A stretch of 64,000 bases of DNA, taken from NCBI RefSeq assembly GCF_030161875.1, contig NZ_BSVA01000001.1, forward strand, positions 2,418,001 to 2,482,000, read 5' to 3'. The stretch comes from Homoserinibacter gongjuensis. Its GTDB lineage: Bacteria > Actinomycetota > Actinomycetes > Actinomycetales > Microbacteriaceae. Within the stretch, counting starts at the first letter, position 1, and each line of letters opens with the position of its first letter. The notes under the pieces were generated by a model. It was not told the DNA's origin. It saw only the letters and a list, made by a program, of their open reading frames with translations, and searched no databases. Of this stretch, positions 1-10,387 are shown piece after piece. Position numbers and translations under genes: made by a program.

Positions 1-357
1 ACGCCGACCATCACCCTGCCCGAGACCGACCCGCCCGCCGACCTCATGCTCACCGTGCTCACCGAGGGTGACGGAGCGGTCGTGGGCGACGGCGACAGCG
101 TCACCGTCGACTACCTCGGCATGAGCTGGGACACGGGCGAGGTGTTCGACGAGAGCTTCAGTAAGTCGCCCGCGACCTTCGCGACGACCGGCGTCGTGCC
201 GGGCTTCGGGGCGGCGCTCGTCGGGCAGAAGGTCGGCTCGACCGTGCTCGTGACGATTCCCCCGATCTACGCCTACGGCACCGACCCGAACGCCGCGCAA
301 CTCGGCGGGCAGACCCTCGTGTTCCTCATCGACATCAAGGACTCCGCGGCGAGCTGA
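1..357 (+). CDS. FKBP-type peptidyl-prolyl cis-trans isomerase (5' partial)
   Basis: The C-terminal 118 residues of an FKBP-type prolyl isomerase, which speeds cis-trans isomerisation of proline bonds during protein folding. The frame is open to the left edge, so the start lies outside. Visible family features are VDYLGMSWDTGEVFDES (the strand carrying the F/D active-site residues), VVPGFGAALVGQKVGS (the flap-side helix) and the final strand LVFLIDI. The residue between IPP and YAYG is I rather than the more usual acidic or basic residue. The preceding part (PETDPPADL) looks like a linker from a signal or lipoprotein anchor, or from a first FKBP domain, but that part is not visible. It ends 41 bases before dxr. 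Confidence 0.9.
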   Translation, partial: TPTITLPETDPPADLMLTVLTEGDGAVVGDGDSVTVDYLGMSWDTGEVFDESFSKSPATFATTGVVPGFGAALVGQKVGSTVLVTIPPIYAYGTDPNAAQLGGQTLVFLIDIKDSAAS

Positions 358-398
358 TGTCGCCCGGCCCGGGCCGCACGCCTCGCTAGGCTCGGCCC

Positions 399-1493
399 AT
401 GAGCCGTCGCCGCGTTCTCGTCCTCGGATCCACCGGATCCATCGGTACCCAGGCTCTCGAGGTGATCGCTGCGAATCCGCAGCGCTTCGAACTCGTGGGG
501 CTCACCGCGGGCAGGAACGCGGATGCCCTCGCCCGGCAGGCGAGCGAGACCGGGGTCACGCGCACGGCCCTCGGCATCGACGAGACCGTCGCCCTGATCC
601 GCGAGGGGATCGCGGATGTGGTGCTCAACGGCATCTCGGGCTCGGTGGGCCTCGCAGCCACCCTCGCGGCCCTCGAGAGCGGCGCGACGCTCGCGCTCGC
701 CAACAAGGAGAGCCTGATCGTCGGCGGCGAGCTCGTACTCGCCGCGGCGGCGCCGGGGCAGATCGTGCCCGTCGACTCCGAGCACTCCGCGCTCGCGCAG
801 GCGCTCCGGTCCGGGCGGCACGGCGAGGTGCGTCGACTCGTCGTCACCGCATCCGGCGGGCCGTTCCGCGGGCGCACGCGCGAGCAGCTGGCCGAGGTGC
901 AGCCTGCCGAGGCGCTCGCCCATCCCACCTGGGACATGGGCCGCGTCGTCACGACGAACTCCGCGACCCTCGTCAACAAGGGCCTCGAGGTGATCGAGGC
1001 GCACCTGCTGTTCGGCATCCCCTACGACCGCATCGAGGTCGTGGTGCACCCGCAGTCGATCGTGCACTCGATGGTCGAGTTCGTCGACGGCTCGACGATC
1101 GCGCAGGCCTCGCCGCCCGACATGCGCCTGCCGATCTCGCTCGGCCTCGATTGGCCGCACCGTGTGCCGGGAGTCGGGGTCCCGCTCGACTGGACGCGCG
1201 CGCAGCAGTGGACCTTCGAACCCCTGGATGACGCGACCTTCCCTGCCGTCGCGCTCGCGCGGCGCGTCGGAGAGCTCGGCGGCACCTTCCCTGCCGTCTA
1301 CAACGCGGCGAACGAACAGGCCGTCGAGGCATTCCATGCCCACCGGGTGCCGTTCCTCGGCATCGTCGAGACCGTTCGGCGGGTCGTCGACGCCCACGAG
1401 CCCGGGCCTGCCACTCTCGAGGGAGTGCTCGCCGCCGAGTCATGGGCTCGCGACGAGGCCGATCGCCTGCTGGCAGGAGGGGTCAACGGATGA
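399..1493 (+). CDS. dxr: 1-deoxy-D-xylulose 5-phosphate reductoisomerase
   Basis: Second enzyme of the MEP isoprenoid pathway: it rearranges and reduces DXP to 2-C-methyl-D-erythritol 4-phosphate with NADPH and a divalent metal. The N-terminal nucleotide-binding loop is GSTGSIGTQ (about residue 10). Metal and substrate motifs follow in family order: [58 protein letters not shown] and [11 protein letters not shown]. At 364 residues it is slightly shorter than typical forms (~385-400). TAGGCT at 387-392 ends exactly 6 bases before the ATG with no Shine-Dalgarno, so the transcript is probably leaderless. The stop overlaps the start of the next gene (ATGA). ispG of the same pathway lies 7.6 kb downstream. 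Confidence 0.97.
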   Translation: MSRRRVLVLGSTGSIGTQALEVIAANPQRFELVGLTAGRNADALARQASETGVTRTALGIDETVALIREGIADVVLNGISGSVGLAATLAALESGATLALANKESLIVGGELVLAAAAPGQIVPVDSEHSALAQALRSGRHGEVRRLVVTASGGPFRGRTREQLAEVQPAEALAHPTWDMGRVVTTNSATLVNKGLEVIEAHLLFGIPYDRIEVVVHPQSIVHSMVEFVDGSTIAQASPPDMRLPISLGLDWPHRVPGVGVPLDWTRAQQWTFEPLDDATFPAVALARRVGELGGTFPAVYNAANEQAVEAFHAHRVPFLGIVETVRRVVDAHEPGPATLEGVLAAESWARDEADRLLAGGVNG

Positions 1494-2526
1494 CGAAACG
1501 CCTGACCGCCGGAGTCGCGGCGTCCGCGATGCTCGCCGCGTGCCTCACGGCGCTCGGCCTCGCGACACCCGCCGCAGCGTGTGCGTGCGGTGCACCGACC
1601 CCGCCCGGCGGCACGGTCGTCTCGGTCGGCGAGGAGCATGCGCTCGTGACCTTCGACGGCACGAACGAACGCATCGACATGGTGCTCGACATGCTCGCCG
1701 ACGGCGCCGACACAGGTCTCGTGGTGCCCACTCCCACGCCCGCGACGGTGAGTCTCGGCGAATCGTCGATCTTCGACGCCCTCGACGAGCAGACGGCACC
1801 GATCGTGGAGACGGTCGAGGACTGGTGGGGTTCGCCGGGCGACGGCTCGGCCGCCGGCGGCGCTCCGGAGGTGCTCTCGGAGGTGGATCTCGGGCCGATC
1901 CAGGCGGTGACGCTCGCCGCATCCGATGCCGCGGGCCTGCAGACCTGGCTCACCTCGAACGGCTACGCCATCGACCCAGTCGTGCAGACCCTGTTCGCGG
2001 ACTACATCGCACGCGGGTGGTCGTTCGCGGCGCTCAAGCTCACGGGAGAGGAACCGCTCGACGGTGCGCTGGATCCGGTGCGGTTCGAGTTCGCCACGAC
2101 CGAGATGGTCTACCCGCTGTTGCTGTCGCAGGCGGCCACCACCCCGCAGACGGTGCGGCTGTACCTGTTCGGCGACGACGGCATGCAGGCGACCTTCCCC
2201 GACGGCACGGTCGCGGGATCCGTCGCATGGGCGGGCCCCGTCGACAGGGCCGGTCTTGTGCAGTTCGGTCCGTACCTCACGGTCGTCGAGGCGTACTTCG
2301 CCGATCCCGCCACCCAGATCACCGGCGATCTGACGATCACCTCGACGGGGAGCGCGCCGACTACACGCCCATCGAGACGCGGACCAAGTACGTGCAGATC
2401 GGCGGCCTCCCGCTCGGCGTCGCGATCGCGGCGGCCGCAACGGTCTTCGGCATCATGCTGCTCATCGTGATCGTGGGCGGCATCGTGCACCGTCGTACCG
2501 AGCGACGCCGCCGACGCGCCTGGTGA
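1490..2526 (+). CDS. DUF2330 family exported, membrane-anchored protein (one frame break)
   Basis: A protein of unknown function resembling DUF2330 proteins. The start ATG at 1490 overlaps the dxr stop, so translation is probably coupled. A signal peptide of about 28 residues precedes CACG, which holds two conserved cysteines. The body carries family-like stretches such as LVVPTPTPA (~80) and [11 protein letters not shown] (~200). The frame then breaks in the G run at 2347-2350. One extra G links the body to [13 protein letters not shown], one transmembrane helix (about [19 protein letters not shown]) and an Arg-rich cytoplasmic tail. The reconstructed length is 345 residues. Topology implies an extracellular domain tethered by its C-terminus. 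Family assignment is by recognition only. Confidence 0.75.
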
Positions 2527-2579
2527 GCCCACAGCCGCGCCTGGGCATGCTCCCAGCGCCGGTGCCCTAGCCTGGCGCC

Positions 2580-3904
2580 GTGGAAACCGTGCTGCTCTAC
2601 GTGCTCGGCATCGTCGTGGTGGTGGTGGGCCTCGCGCTCTCGATCGGTCTCCACGAGCTCGGCCACCTGATCCCCGCGAAGCGATTCGGGGTCAAGGTCG
2701 GGCAGTACATGATCGGCTTCGGCCCGACGCTCTTCTCGCGCAAGCGCGGCGAGACGGAGTACGGGGTGAAGGCCATCCCGCTCGGTGGCTACATCTCGAT
2801 GGCGGGCATGTATCCGCCCGAGCGCGCGGGTGGTGAGGCGCGCACGGCGAGCACCGGGTTCCTCGACACCCTCGTGCAGGACGCGCGCGACCAGTCGGCC
2901 GAGACGATCGCGCCGGGCGACGAAGACCGCGTCTTCTACAAGCTCCCGGTGTGGAAGCGGATCGTGATCATGCTCGGTGGGCCGACCATGAACCTGCTCA
3001 TCGCGATCGTGCTCTATGCGGTCGTGCTGTGCGGTTTCGGCGTCTACCAGGCCTCGACGACGCTCGGCGTGGTGAACGAGTGCGTCGTGACGGATGCCTC
3101 GCAGACCGAGTGCACGGCATCCGATCCGGCGGCCCCGGCGGCGGCCGCGGGGCTGCGACCCGGCGATCGCCTCATCTCGATCGCGGGCACCCCGGTGACG
3201 AGCTGGGACCAGGGCAGCGAGCTCATCCGTGCGCACCCGGACGAGGAGGTCGCCTTCGTCGTGGAGCGCGACGGCGCCGAACTGACGCTCGACGTGACGC
3301 CGAAGCTCACCGAGCGGCCCGTTTTCGATGCGAGCGGTCAGCCCGTGCTGGATGCCGACGGGCAGCCCGTCACCCAGGCCGTCGGGTTCATCGGGGTGGG
3401 GCCCGCATCCGAGAAGGTGCAGCAGCCCGTCACGGCGGTGCTGCCGGCGGTGTGGGACAACACCGTCGCGGTCGGCAAGATCATCGTGACGCTGCCGCAG
3501 CGGCTCGTGCAGGTCGCGCAAGCGGCGTTCGGGGAGACGAGCGCGATCCGAACGGACCGATCAGCGTCGTCGGGGTAGGACGGCTCGCCGGTGAGATCAC
3601 CGCGCTCGACGCCGCACCCGTTGCAGACCGGGCCGCGAGCCTCATCCAGATGCTCGCCGCGCTCAACGTGGCTCTCTTCGTCTTCAACCTCATCCCTCTG
3701 CTGCCGCTCGATGGGGGACACGTCGCGGGAGCGCTGTGGGAGGCGATCCGGCGCCGCATCGCGAAGCTCGCAGGAAAGGCCGATCCCGGACCGGTCGACA
3801 TCGCACGGCTTGTTCCCGTGACGCTGGTGATCGTGGCGATCCTCGGGATCTCGAGCGCTCTGCTGATCTACGCCGACATCGTCAACCCCGTCACGCTGCA
3901 GTAG
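2580..3904 (+). CDS. rseP: M50 site-2 protease, RseP/Rip1-like (one frame break)
   Basis: Membrane zinc metalloprotease that cuts transmembrane substrates such as anti-sigma factors within the bilayer. HELGH at residues 25-29 supplies the zinc ligands and catalytic Glu in the first membrane helix. A PDZ domain follows (about AAGLRPGDRLISIAGTPV). The second zinc motif NLIPLLPLDGGH lies near the C-terminus, followed by a last membrane helix. The frame breaks at the G run 3531-3534. One extra G gives the conserved RDPNGPISVVGVGR, so the protein is 441 residues and almost certainly intact in the organism. The start is GTG, with TAGCCT at 2568-2573 six bases upstream (leaderless type). The order dxr, protease, ispG is conserved in actinobacteria, here with additions. 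Confidence 0.93.
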
Positions 3905-3945
3905 CGCGCCGCACCGCTGTCGGCGGGAGCTGGCAGGATGACGTC

Positions 3946-4557
3946 ATGTCGGAGACGATGATGGCGGAACTCCGCGTGCTGCCCGCGAACGAGGTGAGTT
4001 GGGAGCAGCTGCAGACCGTGTTCGGGCAGCGCGGCGATGCCGCGGGCTGCCAGTGTCAGTGGTTCCTGGTGCGGGATCACGAGTTCGCGGCGATGCCGCA
4101 CGAGCAGAAGCAGGCGCGCCTGCGCGAGCAGACCGCGTGCGGGCACCCGAACGCCGCCACGACGAGCGGCATCGTCGCCTTCCTCGGCGACGAACCAGTG
4201 GGGTGGTGCGCCGTCGAGCCCCGCTCGCACTACGTGCGCCTCGCGCGTACGCGCGTGCCGTGGGCGGGGCGTGAGGAAGACCCGGCCGACGACGGGGTCT
4301 GGGCGATCGTGTGCTTCGCGGTGCGCACCGGTTTCCGTCGGCAGGGCGTGAGCACCGCGCTCGCGATCGCGGCCGTCGAGCACGCTCGAGCCAACGGTGC
4401 GCGTGCCGTCGAGGGCTACCCCAAGCAGCTCGCGCCCGGCAAGCAGGAGATCTGGGGTGAGCTCTACGTCGGCACGCCGAGCATGTTCGAGGCGGCGGGA
4501 ATGCAGGTCGTCTCGCAGCCCACGCTGCGCCGCGTCGTGATGCGGCGGGAGTTCTAG
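3946..4557 (+). CDS. GNAT-family N-acetyltransferase
   Basis: A 203-residue acetyl-CoA-dependent acyltransferase; the substrate is unknown. The acetyl-CoA loop appears as VRTGFRRQGVSTAL (about 125-138), with the preceding beta-strand WAIVCFAV and the C-terminal strand ending in LRRVVMRREF. The N-terminal part has an unusual Cys pair, GCQCQW (about 32-37), seen in a subgroup of actinobacterial GNATs. ATG 3946 is preferred because CAGGAT at 3934-3939 ends exactly 6 bases before it, the spacing used by many genes here. Its last four bases overlap the 3' end of the convergent ltrA gene, leaving no room for a terminator. Confidence 0.88.
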   Translation: MSETMMAELRVLPANEVSWEQLQTVFGQRGDAAGCQCQWFLVRDHEFAAMPHEQKQARLREQTACGHPNAATTSGIVAFLGDEPVGWCAVEPRSHYVRLARTRVPWAGREEDPADDGVWAIVCFAVRTGFRRQGVSTALAIAAVEHARANGARAVEGYPKQLAPGKQEIWGELYVGTPSMFEAAGMQVVSQPTLRRVVMRREF

Positions 4558-5825
4558 GCTCCGGCGCCCGGCGCGTCGTCGGCGAGCAGCAGAGCGAGGC
4601 GCGCCGCCTGATGGCGGTGTCCGATCGTCTCGTAGCCCACGATCACCACGACGGGGGCGGCCACGACGAGGCTCAGCCACACGGCGAGCGGTGCCCCGGC
4701 CGAGGCGACGAACATCGAGGTCCCCAGAATCGCGACGGCGCCGACGATCAGCACCACGTGGAACGGGTCGAAGGTTCCGATGAGCAGCGAGTAGAGCGCG
4801 AAGAAGGCCAGCAGCAGCACGATCACGGGAATCGCGACGGCCGAGGCGATCGCGAGCGCCGAGAGCTGTGCTTCGCCCTCGGTCGCCATCGCCGCGACAT
4901 CGAGACCCGCTCCGGTGGCCACGAGGGCGCCGAACACGACGAGGTGCCCGTATCCCCAGACGAAGCCGCGCCCCCGGAAACGGGCGAGCAGCACGCCCGA
5001 CGGCATCATGTAGTACGTCCACCACAGGGCGAAGGCGAGTGCGGTGCCGGCGAAGCCCACGATGCCCGCGTCGACGGTCCAGCCCGACTCCTGCACGATC
5101 GCGCTGATGGTCGATGCCGTGCCCAGGATCACCTCGCCGAGCGTGATGATCGTGAGCAGCGAATACCGCTCCGCGATGTGGTGCGGATGCCACGGCGTGC
5201 TCGTGAAGCGCCGTTCGGCCACGATGGGGCCCGCGGTCTCGATGAGGTAGAGCGGCACGGCGGCGAGCAACCCCGCGACCAGCGGCGGGTGCCCGAGGCC
5301 GAGCGCGATCCATCCGCACTGGGCGAGCGCGAGCGACACGATGAAGGTGAGCGCCGTGCGTCGGTGAACGCGATCCTGTACGGCCACGCGGATCCAGAGG
5401 GCGAGCATGCCGAGCCGCATCACCACATAGCCGAGCACGACGACGCCGGGCTCCAGCCGCCCCTCCTCGATGCCCGCGAACACCTCAGGCACGCCGAGGC
5501 TCAGGATGAGCACCCCCACCATCTGCACGAGGGTCATGAGCCGCACGAACCAGTCGTCGGTGTCGAAGGCCGACGCCCACCACGAGTAGTTGATCCACGC
5601 CCAGCTCACCGCGAACGTCGCGAAGGCGAAGGCGAGCAGGCCGCTCGCGGTATGCCCCATCGCGATCGTGTGCGCCAACTGCACCGAGGTGGCGCCGAAG
5701 GCGATGACGAAGGTCAGGTCGTAGAGCAGCTCGAGCGGGCTCGCCGCGCGATGCGACTCATCCGGGTCCCGTCCCACCGCGGGACGGAGCCGGTGATGCA
5801 GAGGCGCGGAGACGCTGCCGGTCAC
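4554..5825 (-). CDS. Low temperature requirement protein A (LtrA) family membrane protein
   Basis: A 423-residue polytopic membrane protein of the LtrA family, named after a Listeria cold-growth locus; its molecular function is not established. The family N-terminus is clear: SPLELLYDLTFVIAFG (about 29-44), then VSWAWINYSWWASAFDTDD, HHIAERYSLLTIITLGE and WTYYMMPSG. About ten to eleven hydrophobic segments are visible. The start is GTG at 5825 and overlaps the stop of the upstream surface-protein gene (GTGA). With no good Shine-Dalgarno, translation is probably coupled to that gene, so both are likely on one transcript. Confidence 0.9.
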   Translation of the reverse strand: MTGSVSAPLHHRLRPAVGRDPDESHRAASPLELLYDLTFVIAFGATSVQLAHTIAMGHTASGLLAFAFATFAVSWAWINYSWWASAFDTDDWFVRLMTLVQMVGVLILSLGVPEVFAGIEEGRLEPGVVVLGYVVMRLGMLALWIRVAVQDRVHRRTALTFIVSLALAQCGWIALGLGHPPLVAGLLAAVPLYLIETAGPIVAERRFTSTPWHPHHIAERYSLLTIITLGEVILGTASTISAIVQESGWTVDAGIVGFAGTALAFALWWTYYMMPSGVLLARFRGRGFVWGYGHLVVFGALVATGAGLDVAAMATEGEAQLSALAIASAVAIPVIVLLLAFFALYSLLIGTFDPFHVVLIVGAVAILGTSMFVASAGAPLAVWLSLVVAAPVVVIVGYETIGHRHQAARLALLLADDAPGAGA

Positions 5826-8800
5826 CTCGTGAGAGTAGCGCGCCGGCGTCGTCCCGTGGCCGCGAGCACGAGACCGATTGCGAGGAGCAGCCCCGCCAGG
5901 GTGAGGTCGCCCGCGGGCGCGGCACCCGTGCTGGCGAGCCCGGATCCCGCGGCAGCGAGCACCGTGAACCCTGCGGACGCAGTGGCGCCCGATGCCGCGA
6001 TGACCACGATCGAGTGGCTGCCGGGGTCGACATCCGTGGGGATCGTCACCGAGCCGTCGATCGCGCCGGCGAGGTCCGCTGTGAAGGTGGCCAGCAGTCG
6101 CGGCGTCGAATGCAGTTCGACGTTGACGCTCTCGCCCGGCTGGAACCCGGTTGCCTGCACGTGCACGGCGCTGCCTGCGTTGCCGCTCCCCGGCGAGACC
6201 TGGATGACGGGCGCGGCGCGCACGGTGAGCTCGAGGTCGATCGGGGCGGGGTCCAGGCCGATGCCGTTCTGGGCCGAGATGGTGACCGTGAAGGTGCCTG
6301 AGGTCGTCGGCACGCCGGTGATGTGGTCGTCCGCGCCGAGCGTCAGCCCCGCGGGCAGGCCCGTGGCGAGCAGGGTCGGAGCGGGGTAGCCGGCTGCCGT
6401 CACGGCGATGTCGAGGGCGACGTCGACGGGTACCGAGACGGGAGCAAGCGCGGTCAGGGTCGCGGGAACCGTGACCGTGAGCACGAAGGCCTCGCTCACG
6501 GCGGCACCGACGCCGTTGTCCGCCTGCACGGTGACCTGGTACGTGCCCCCGGCGGCCGTGGGTGTGCCGCTCAGCACGAGCTGTCCGCCTGTTCCCGCGA
6601 TGGTGAGTCCGGCGGGAAGCCCTGTCGCCGTGATCGCGGGGGCGGGGTATCCGGCGTAGCTTCCGATCGTGTCACCCGCGATCGCGACGCCCTGCTGGGC
6701 ATCGCGGTCCCCGACGGGAGTGAGCGTTGCAGGCGCCGTCACCACGACCGAGACGGACGCGGTGGCGCTGCCTGTCGTGTTGGTGGCTGTCACCGTGAAC
6801 GGGCCGAACTGACCCGAGACACCCACCGGCGGCGTGGCCGAGAACACGCCCGTCGTCGCGTCGAAGTCGAGCCACGCGGGTAGCGCGGCCGGCGGGGTCA
6901 GCGTCGGCAGTTCGTGACCGCTCCACTCGAGTTCGAGGGTCGCGCTCGACCCGGCCTGCACCGTGAGTTCGGGAGCGGCATCCGCGAACGCGGGTGCGGC
7001 GAGGGCGCTGATCGTGAGCAGGTGCACGGCGTCGGCGCCGATGCCGTTCGAGGCGACGATGCGCAGCTGCACGGTGCCCGCGGTACTCGGCGTGCCCACG
7101 ATCCGCAGGGTGCCCGCCGTCGAAGCGTCGACCGACAGTCCGGCGGGAAGCGACGGGGTGCCGCCGCCCAGGTCGGTGACGGTGAAGGTGGGCACCGGGT
7201 AGCCGTCGGCGACGACCTCGGCACCGGTGAGAGCCGTGCCGACCGTGGTCGAGGCGCTCGCCGGCCCGGTCACGAGCGGCTCGGCATCCACGACCCACGA
7301 CCAGGTGGCCTGGCTCGTGCCGATCGCGTTGGTCGCCGTGAAGGTGGCGACGCCGGATGCCGCGGCTACGTCGGCGGGGCGACCGGGCGTGCCGGTCACT
7401 GACCACGTGGTCCCGTTGAGGATGACGCCGAGACCGCTCGGGAGACCCGTCGCTGTGACCGAGCTCGGCGCGCCCGCCGTGACGAGCTCGAGCGATTGCG
7501 CCGTGCCGGCGACCACGTGCGAAGCGCTCGGTGCCGTCACCCCGGGCAGGTCGCCGACGAGGATCGTGACGTGCTCGGTCGAGCTGCCGAACTCGTTCGT
7601 CGCGGTGATGGCGACATCGGCGCTGACATTGGTCGTCGGCGTTCCCGACACGACGCCCGCCGCGGTCATCGTGAGCCCGGCGGGAAGCCCGGTGGCCGAG
7701 AACGTCGGCGCCGGGTAGCCCGTCGCGACCACCGAGAACGGGGTGATCGCCTCGTCGCGCACGAGAGCCATCGCAGCCGGCGGCGTGACGACGGGCACCT
7801 GCCCGACGCGGAGGAGCGCGCGAAGGCGGCGCTCGACCACTCGGTGCCGACGGTCGTGGCGATCGAGTAGTCTCCCGCCGTGGTCGGCGTGCCGGTGAGC
7901 ACGACCGAGCCACCCGACATCGCGATCGTCGTGCCGGGCGGCAGGCCGGTGGTCGGCCCGAGGATGCCGGCGGCGGGTGTCGACGACGCCGTGCCGAGCG
8001 TGAGCGGACCCGCCTGGCCGACGAGGGTCGTGTTCGTCGCGTAGCCGACCGTCACGGGTGAGGGCACGACAACCCGCAGTGTGCGATCCGCCGTGAGGCT
8101 GTTGGCGACATCGGCGTGCACGTCGATGCTCGTGTCGACGTACGCCGTGCCCGGGTTGCCGCTCAGCACGAGGGACGTGCCGCCGCTCGTGGCGGACGTC
8201 GTGACCGTCATCCAGGCGGGCTTGCCGGTGACCGACACATCGGGTGCCGGGTTGCCGGTGACGGTGATGGTGTGGGTCGTGGTCGTCGACGGCGGGAAGG
8301 CGTAGGTGCCGGGGCCGCCGATCGACGGGGCCTCATAGCTGGGTTCGCCGACGTTCGTGCCGATGCCCTCGAAGGTCACCGAGATGTCTTGGTGGTTGGC
8401 GGGCGTCGAGATGATGAGCGTGATGCTCTTGACCTGGTGGCGGTCGAAGCCCGGGGGAAGGCGAAGACGGCGACGTCTCCGGGGGACTCGGGTGCGTAGC
8501 GGATCGTGAGCCAGTCGCCCGCGGGGCCGCCGTTTCGCGTCAGACCGTAGGCGCCCGCGACCTTGCCGTTGATGTCGACGGCCTCGACGCCGAAGGTCAC
8601 GGCCGAGGGCTGGTTGGGGACGACGTCGCGGTAGCGGAGGTCGACGCGGTCGGCGCCGCCCTGCTCGAGATCGACCGAGGTGGGCGCGGTCCAGCGGACC
8701 TTCGCGGACGCATGGTTGCATCCGAGCGCATCGTGCGCGCCGACGTCGACGCGCATCGTGCCGCTCGCGATGGTGAGGTTGGTGCTCCCCGTGACGTCGC

Positions 8801-8984
8801 AGTTACCGGCCTGCGGCACGAGCTCGCGCGTGCCCATCGAGTTGCCGGCGAAGTCATCGACGCTGAAGCCGATGTCGTCGGCGACCGCGCTGAACGGCGT
8901 CGCGAGCACCGCACCGCCGACGGCGAGCGCGAGAGCGAGAAGTGATGCCGTGGCGCGGCGCGTACGAGACGTGGTGGTGCGCAT
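5822..8984 (-). CDS. Large Ig-repeat cell-wall protein with LAxTG-type sorting signal (two frame breaks)
   Basis: A reconstructed 1054-residue exported protein. Start ATG at 8984 opens a twin-Arg-less signal peptide of about 35 residues ending near SAVA. An N-terminal domain of about 230 residues with two Cys precedes at least six tandem beta-sandwich units of the putative-Ig (He_PIG) kind, each built on GYPAPTxxATGLPAGLT followed by SGTPTT. The C-terminus has LASTG, a hydrophobic helix and an Arg-rich tail. LAxTG is the motif of class E sortases of high-GC Gram-positives, so wall anchoring is likely. Frame breaks lie at the G run 8453-8457 and near 7820; one base at each restores the frame. 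Role unknown, perhaps adhesion or wall structure. Confidence 0.82.
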
Positions 8985-9081
8985 GAAGTCCTCGTTCGGG
9001 TAGCGGGACATGAGAGTCTCGCAGAGCGTACCGCGCCGGGGCACCCCGGCATCCCCCAGGAAGCCGTCCTAAGCTGGGCGT

Positions 9082-10251
9082 GTGCCAGCCGTGAACATCG
9101 GGTTGCCCCGTTCAGCCGACCGAGGGGCTCCCGCCGAGGTGCTCGCCCCGCGTCGCAAGTCCCGCCAGATCAAGGTCGGCAAGGTGCTCGTGGGCGGCGA
9201 CGCGCCCGTGAGCGTGCAATCGATGACGACGACGCCCACCACGAACATCAACGCGACGCTGCAGCAGATCGCCGAGCTCACGGCATCCGGATGCGACATC
9301 GTGCGCGTCGCGGTGCCGAGCCAGGACGACGCGGACGTGCTGCACATCATCGCGAAGAAGAGCCAGATCCCGGTGATCGCCGACATCCACTTCCAGCCGA
9401 AGTACGTCTTCCAGGCGATCGACGCGGGCTGCGCGGCGGTGCGCGTGAACCCGGGCAACATCCGCAAGTTCGACGACCAGGTCGGGGCGATCGCGAAGGC
9501 GGCGCAGGCCGCAGGCGTGAGCCTCCGCATCGGGGTGAACGCGGGCTCCCTCGACCCGCGCCTGCTGGAGAAGTACGGCAAGGCCACCCCCGAGGCGCTC
9601 GTCGAGAGCGCGGTCTGGGAGGCGAGCCTGTTCGAGGAGCACGACTTCCACGACTTCAAGATCTCCGTCAAGCACAACGACCCGATCGTGATGGTCAAGG
9701 CGTACCGGATGCTCGCCGAGCGCGGCGATTGGCCGCTCCACCTCGGCGTCACCGAAGCCGGCCCCGCGTTCCAGGGCACCATCAAGTCGGCGACGGCGTT
9801 CGGCATCCTGCTCTCCGAGGGCATCGGCGACACCATCCGCGTCTCGCTCTCGGCGCCGCCCGCCGAGGAGGTCAAGGTGGGGCTGCAGATCCTGCAGTCG
9901 CTCAACCTGCGCGAGCGCAAGCTCGAGATCGTGTCGTGCCCCTCGTGCGGACGCGCCCAGGTCGATGTCTACACGCTGGCCGACTCGGTCACCGAGGGGC
10001 TGCAGGGCATGACCGTGCCGCTGCGCGTCGCCGTCATGGGATGCGTCGTGAACGGTCCCGGTGAGGCGCGTGAGGCCGATCTCGGGGTCGCCTCCGGCAA
10101 CGGCAAGGGGCAGATCTTCGTGAAGGGCGAGGTCATCAAGACCGTCCCCGAGTCGGAGATCGTGGCGACCCTCATCGCCGAGGCGCAGCGCATTGCCGAC
10201 GAGATGGGTGCCGACGCGCCCGTCGGGGAGCCCGTCGTCGTCACGAGCTGA
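9082..10251 (+). CDS. ispG: 4-hydroxy-3-methylbut-2-enyl diphosphate synthase
   Basis: The iron-sulfur enzyme that reductively converts ME-cPP to HMBPP in the MEP pathway (also called GcpE). At 389 residues it is full length for the two-domain bacterial form. The TIM-barrel half shows VQSMTTTPT (about 44-52), [23 protein letters not shown] and [10 protein letters not shown]. The cluster half shows SCPSCGR (about 285-291) and [11 protein letters not shown] (about 319-329), which carry the three [4Fe-4S] cysteines. The start is GTG, and TAAGCT at 9070-9075 ends 6 bases upstream. It works two steps after ispF and upstream of ispH, neither of which is in the window. Confidence 0.97.
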   Translation: MPAVNIGLPRSADRGAPAEVLAPRRKSRQIKVGKVLVGGDAPVSVQSMTTTPTTNINATLQQIAELTASGCDIVRVAVPSQDDADVLHIIAKKSQIPVIADIHFQPKYVFQAIDAGCAAVRVNPGNIRKFDDQVGAIAKAAQAAGVSLRIGVNAGSLDPRLLEKYGKATPEALVESAVWEASLFEEHDFHDFKISVKHNDPIVMVKAYRMLAERGDWPLHLGVTEAGPAFQGTIKSATAFGILLSEGIGDTIRVSLSAPPAEEVKVGLQILQSLNLRERKLEIVSCPSCGRAQVDVYTLADSVTEGLQGMTVPLRVAVMGCVVNGPGEAREADLGVASGNGKGQIFVKGEVIKTVPESEIVATLIAEAQRIADEMGADAPVGEPVVVTS

Positions 10252-10387
10252 CGCGCTCCAGCTGTCGTCGGCGGCCCCAACGGGGGTAGAACGCTCTGAG
10301 CACCCAAGCCATGATGGGCACAAAGGATCAGGGCGACGGAGCCCGTTCCGACCTTCGCTCTGGTCCCTGACGATCAGGAGACGACTC

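Noticed and set aside
273..1397. Antisense frame of 374 codons over dxr
   Set aside because: Its reading follows codon-position GC of dxr on the other strand and shows no protein-like pattern.
4611..6389. Long open frame of 592 codons on the plus strand
   Set aside because: It lies antisense to ltrA and the Ig-repeat gene, is rich in Arg/His/Glu/Asp with no hydrophobic core, and is a high-GC shadow frame.
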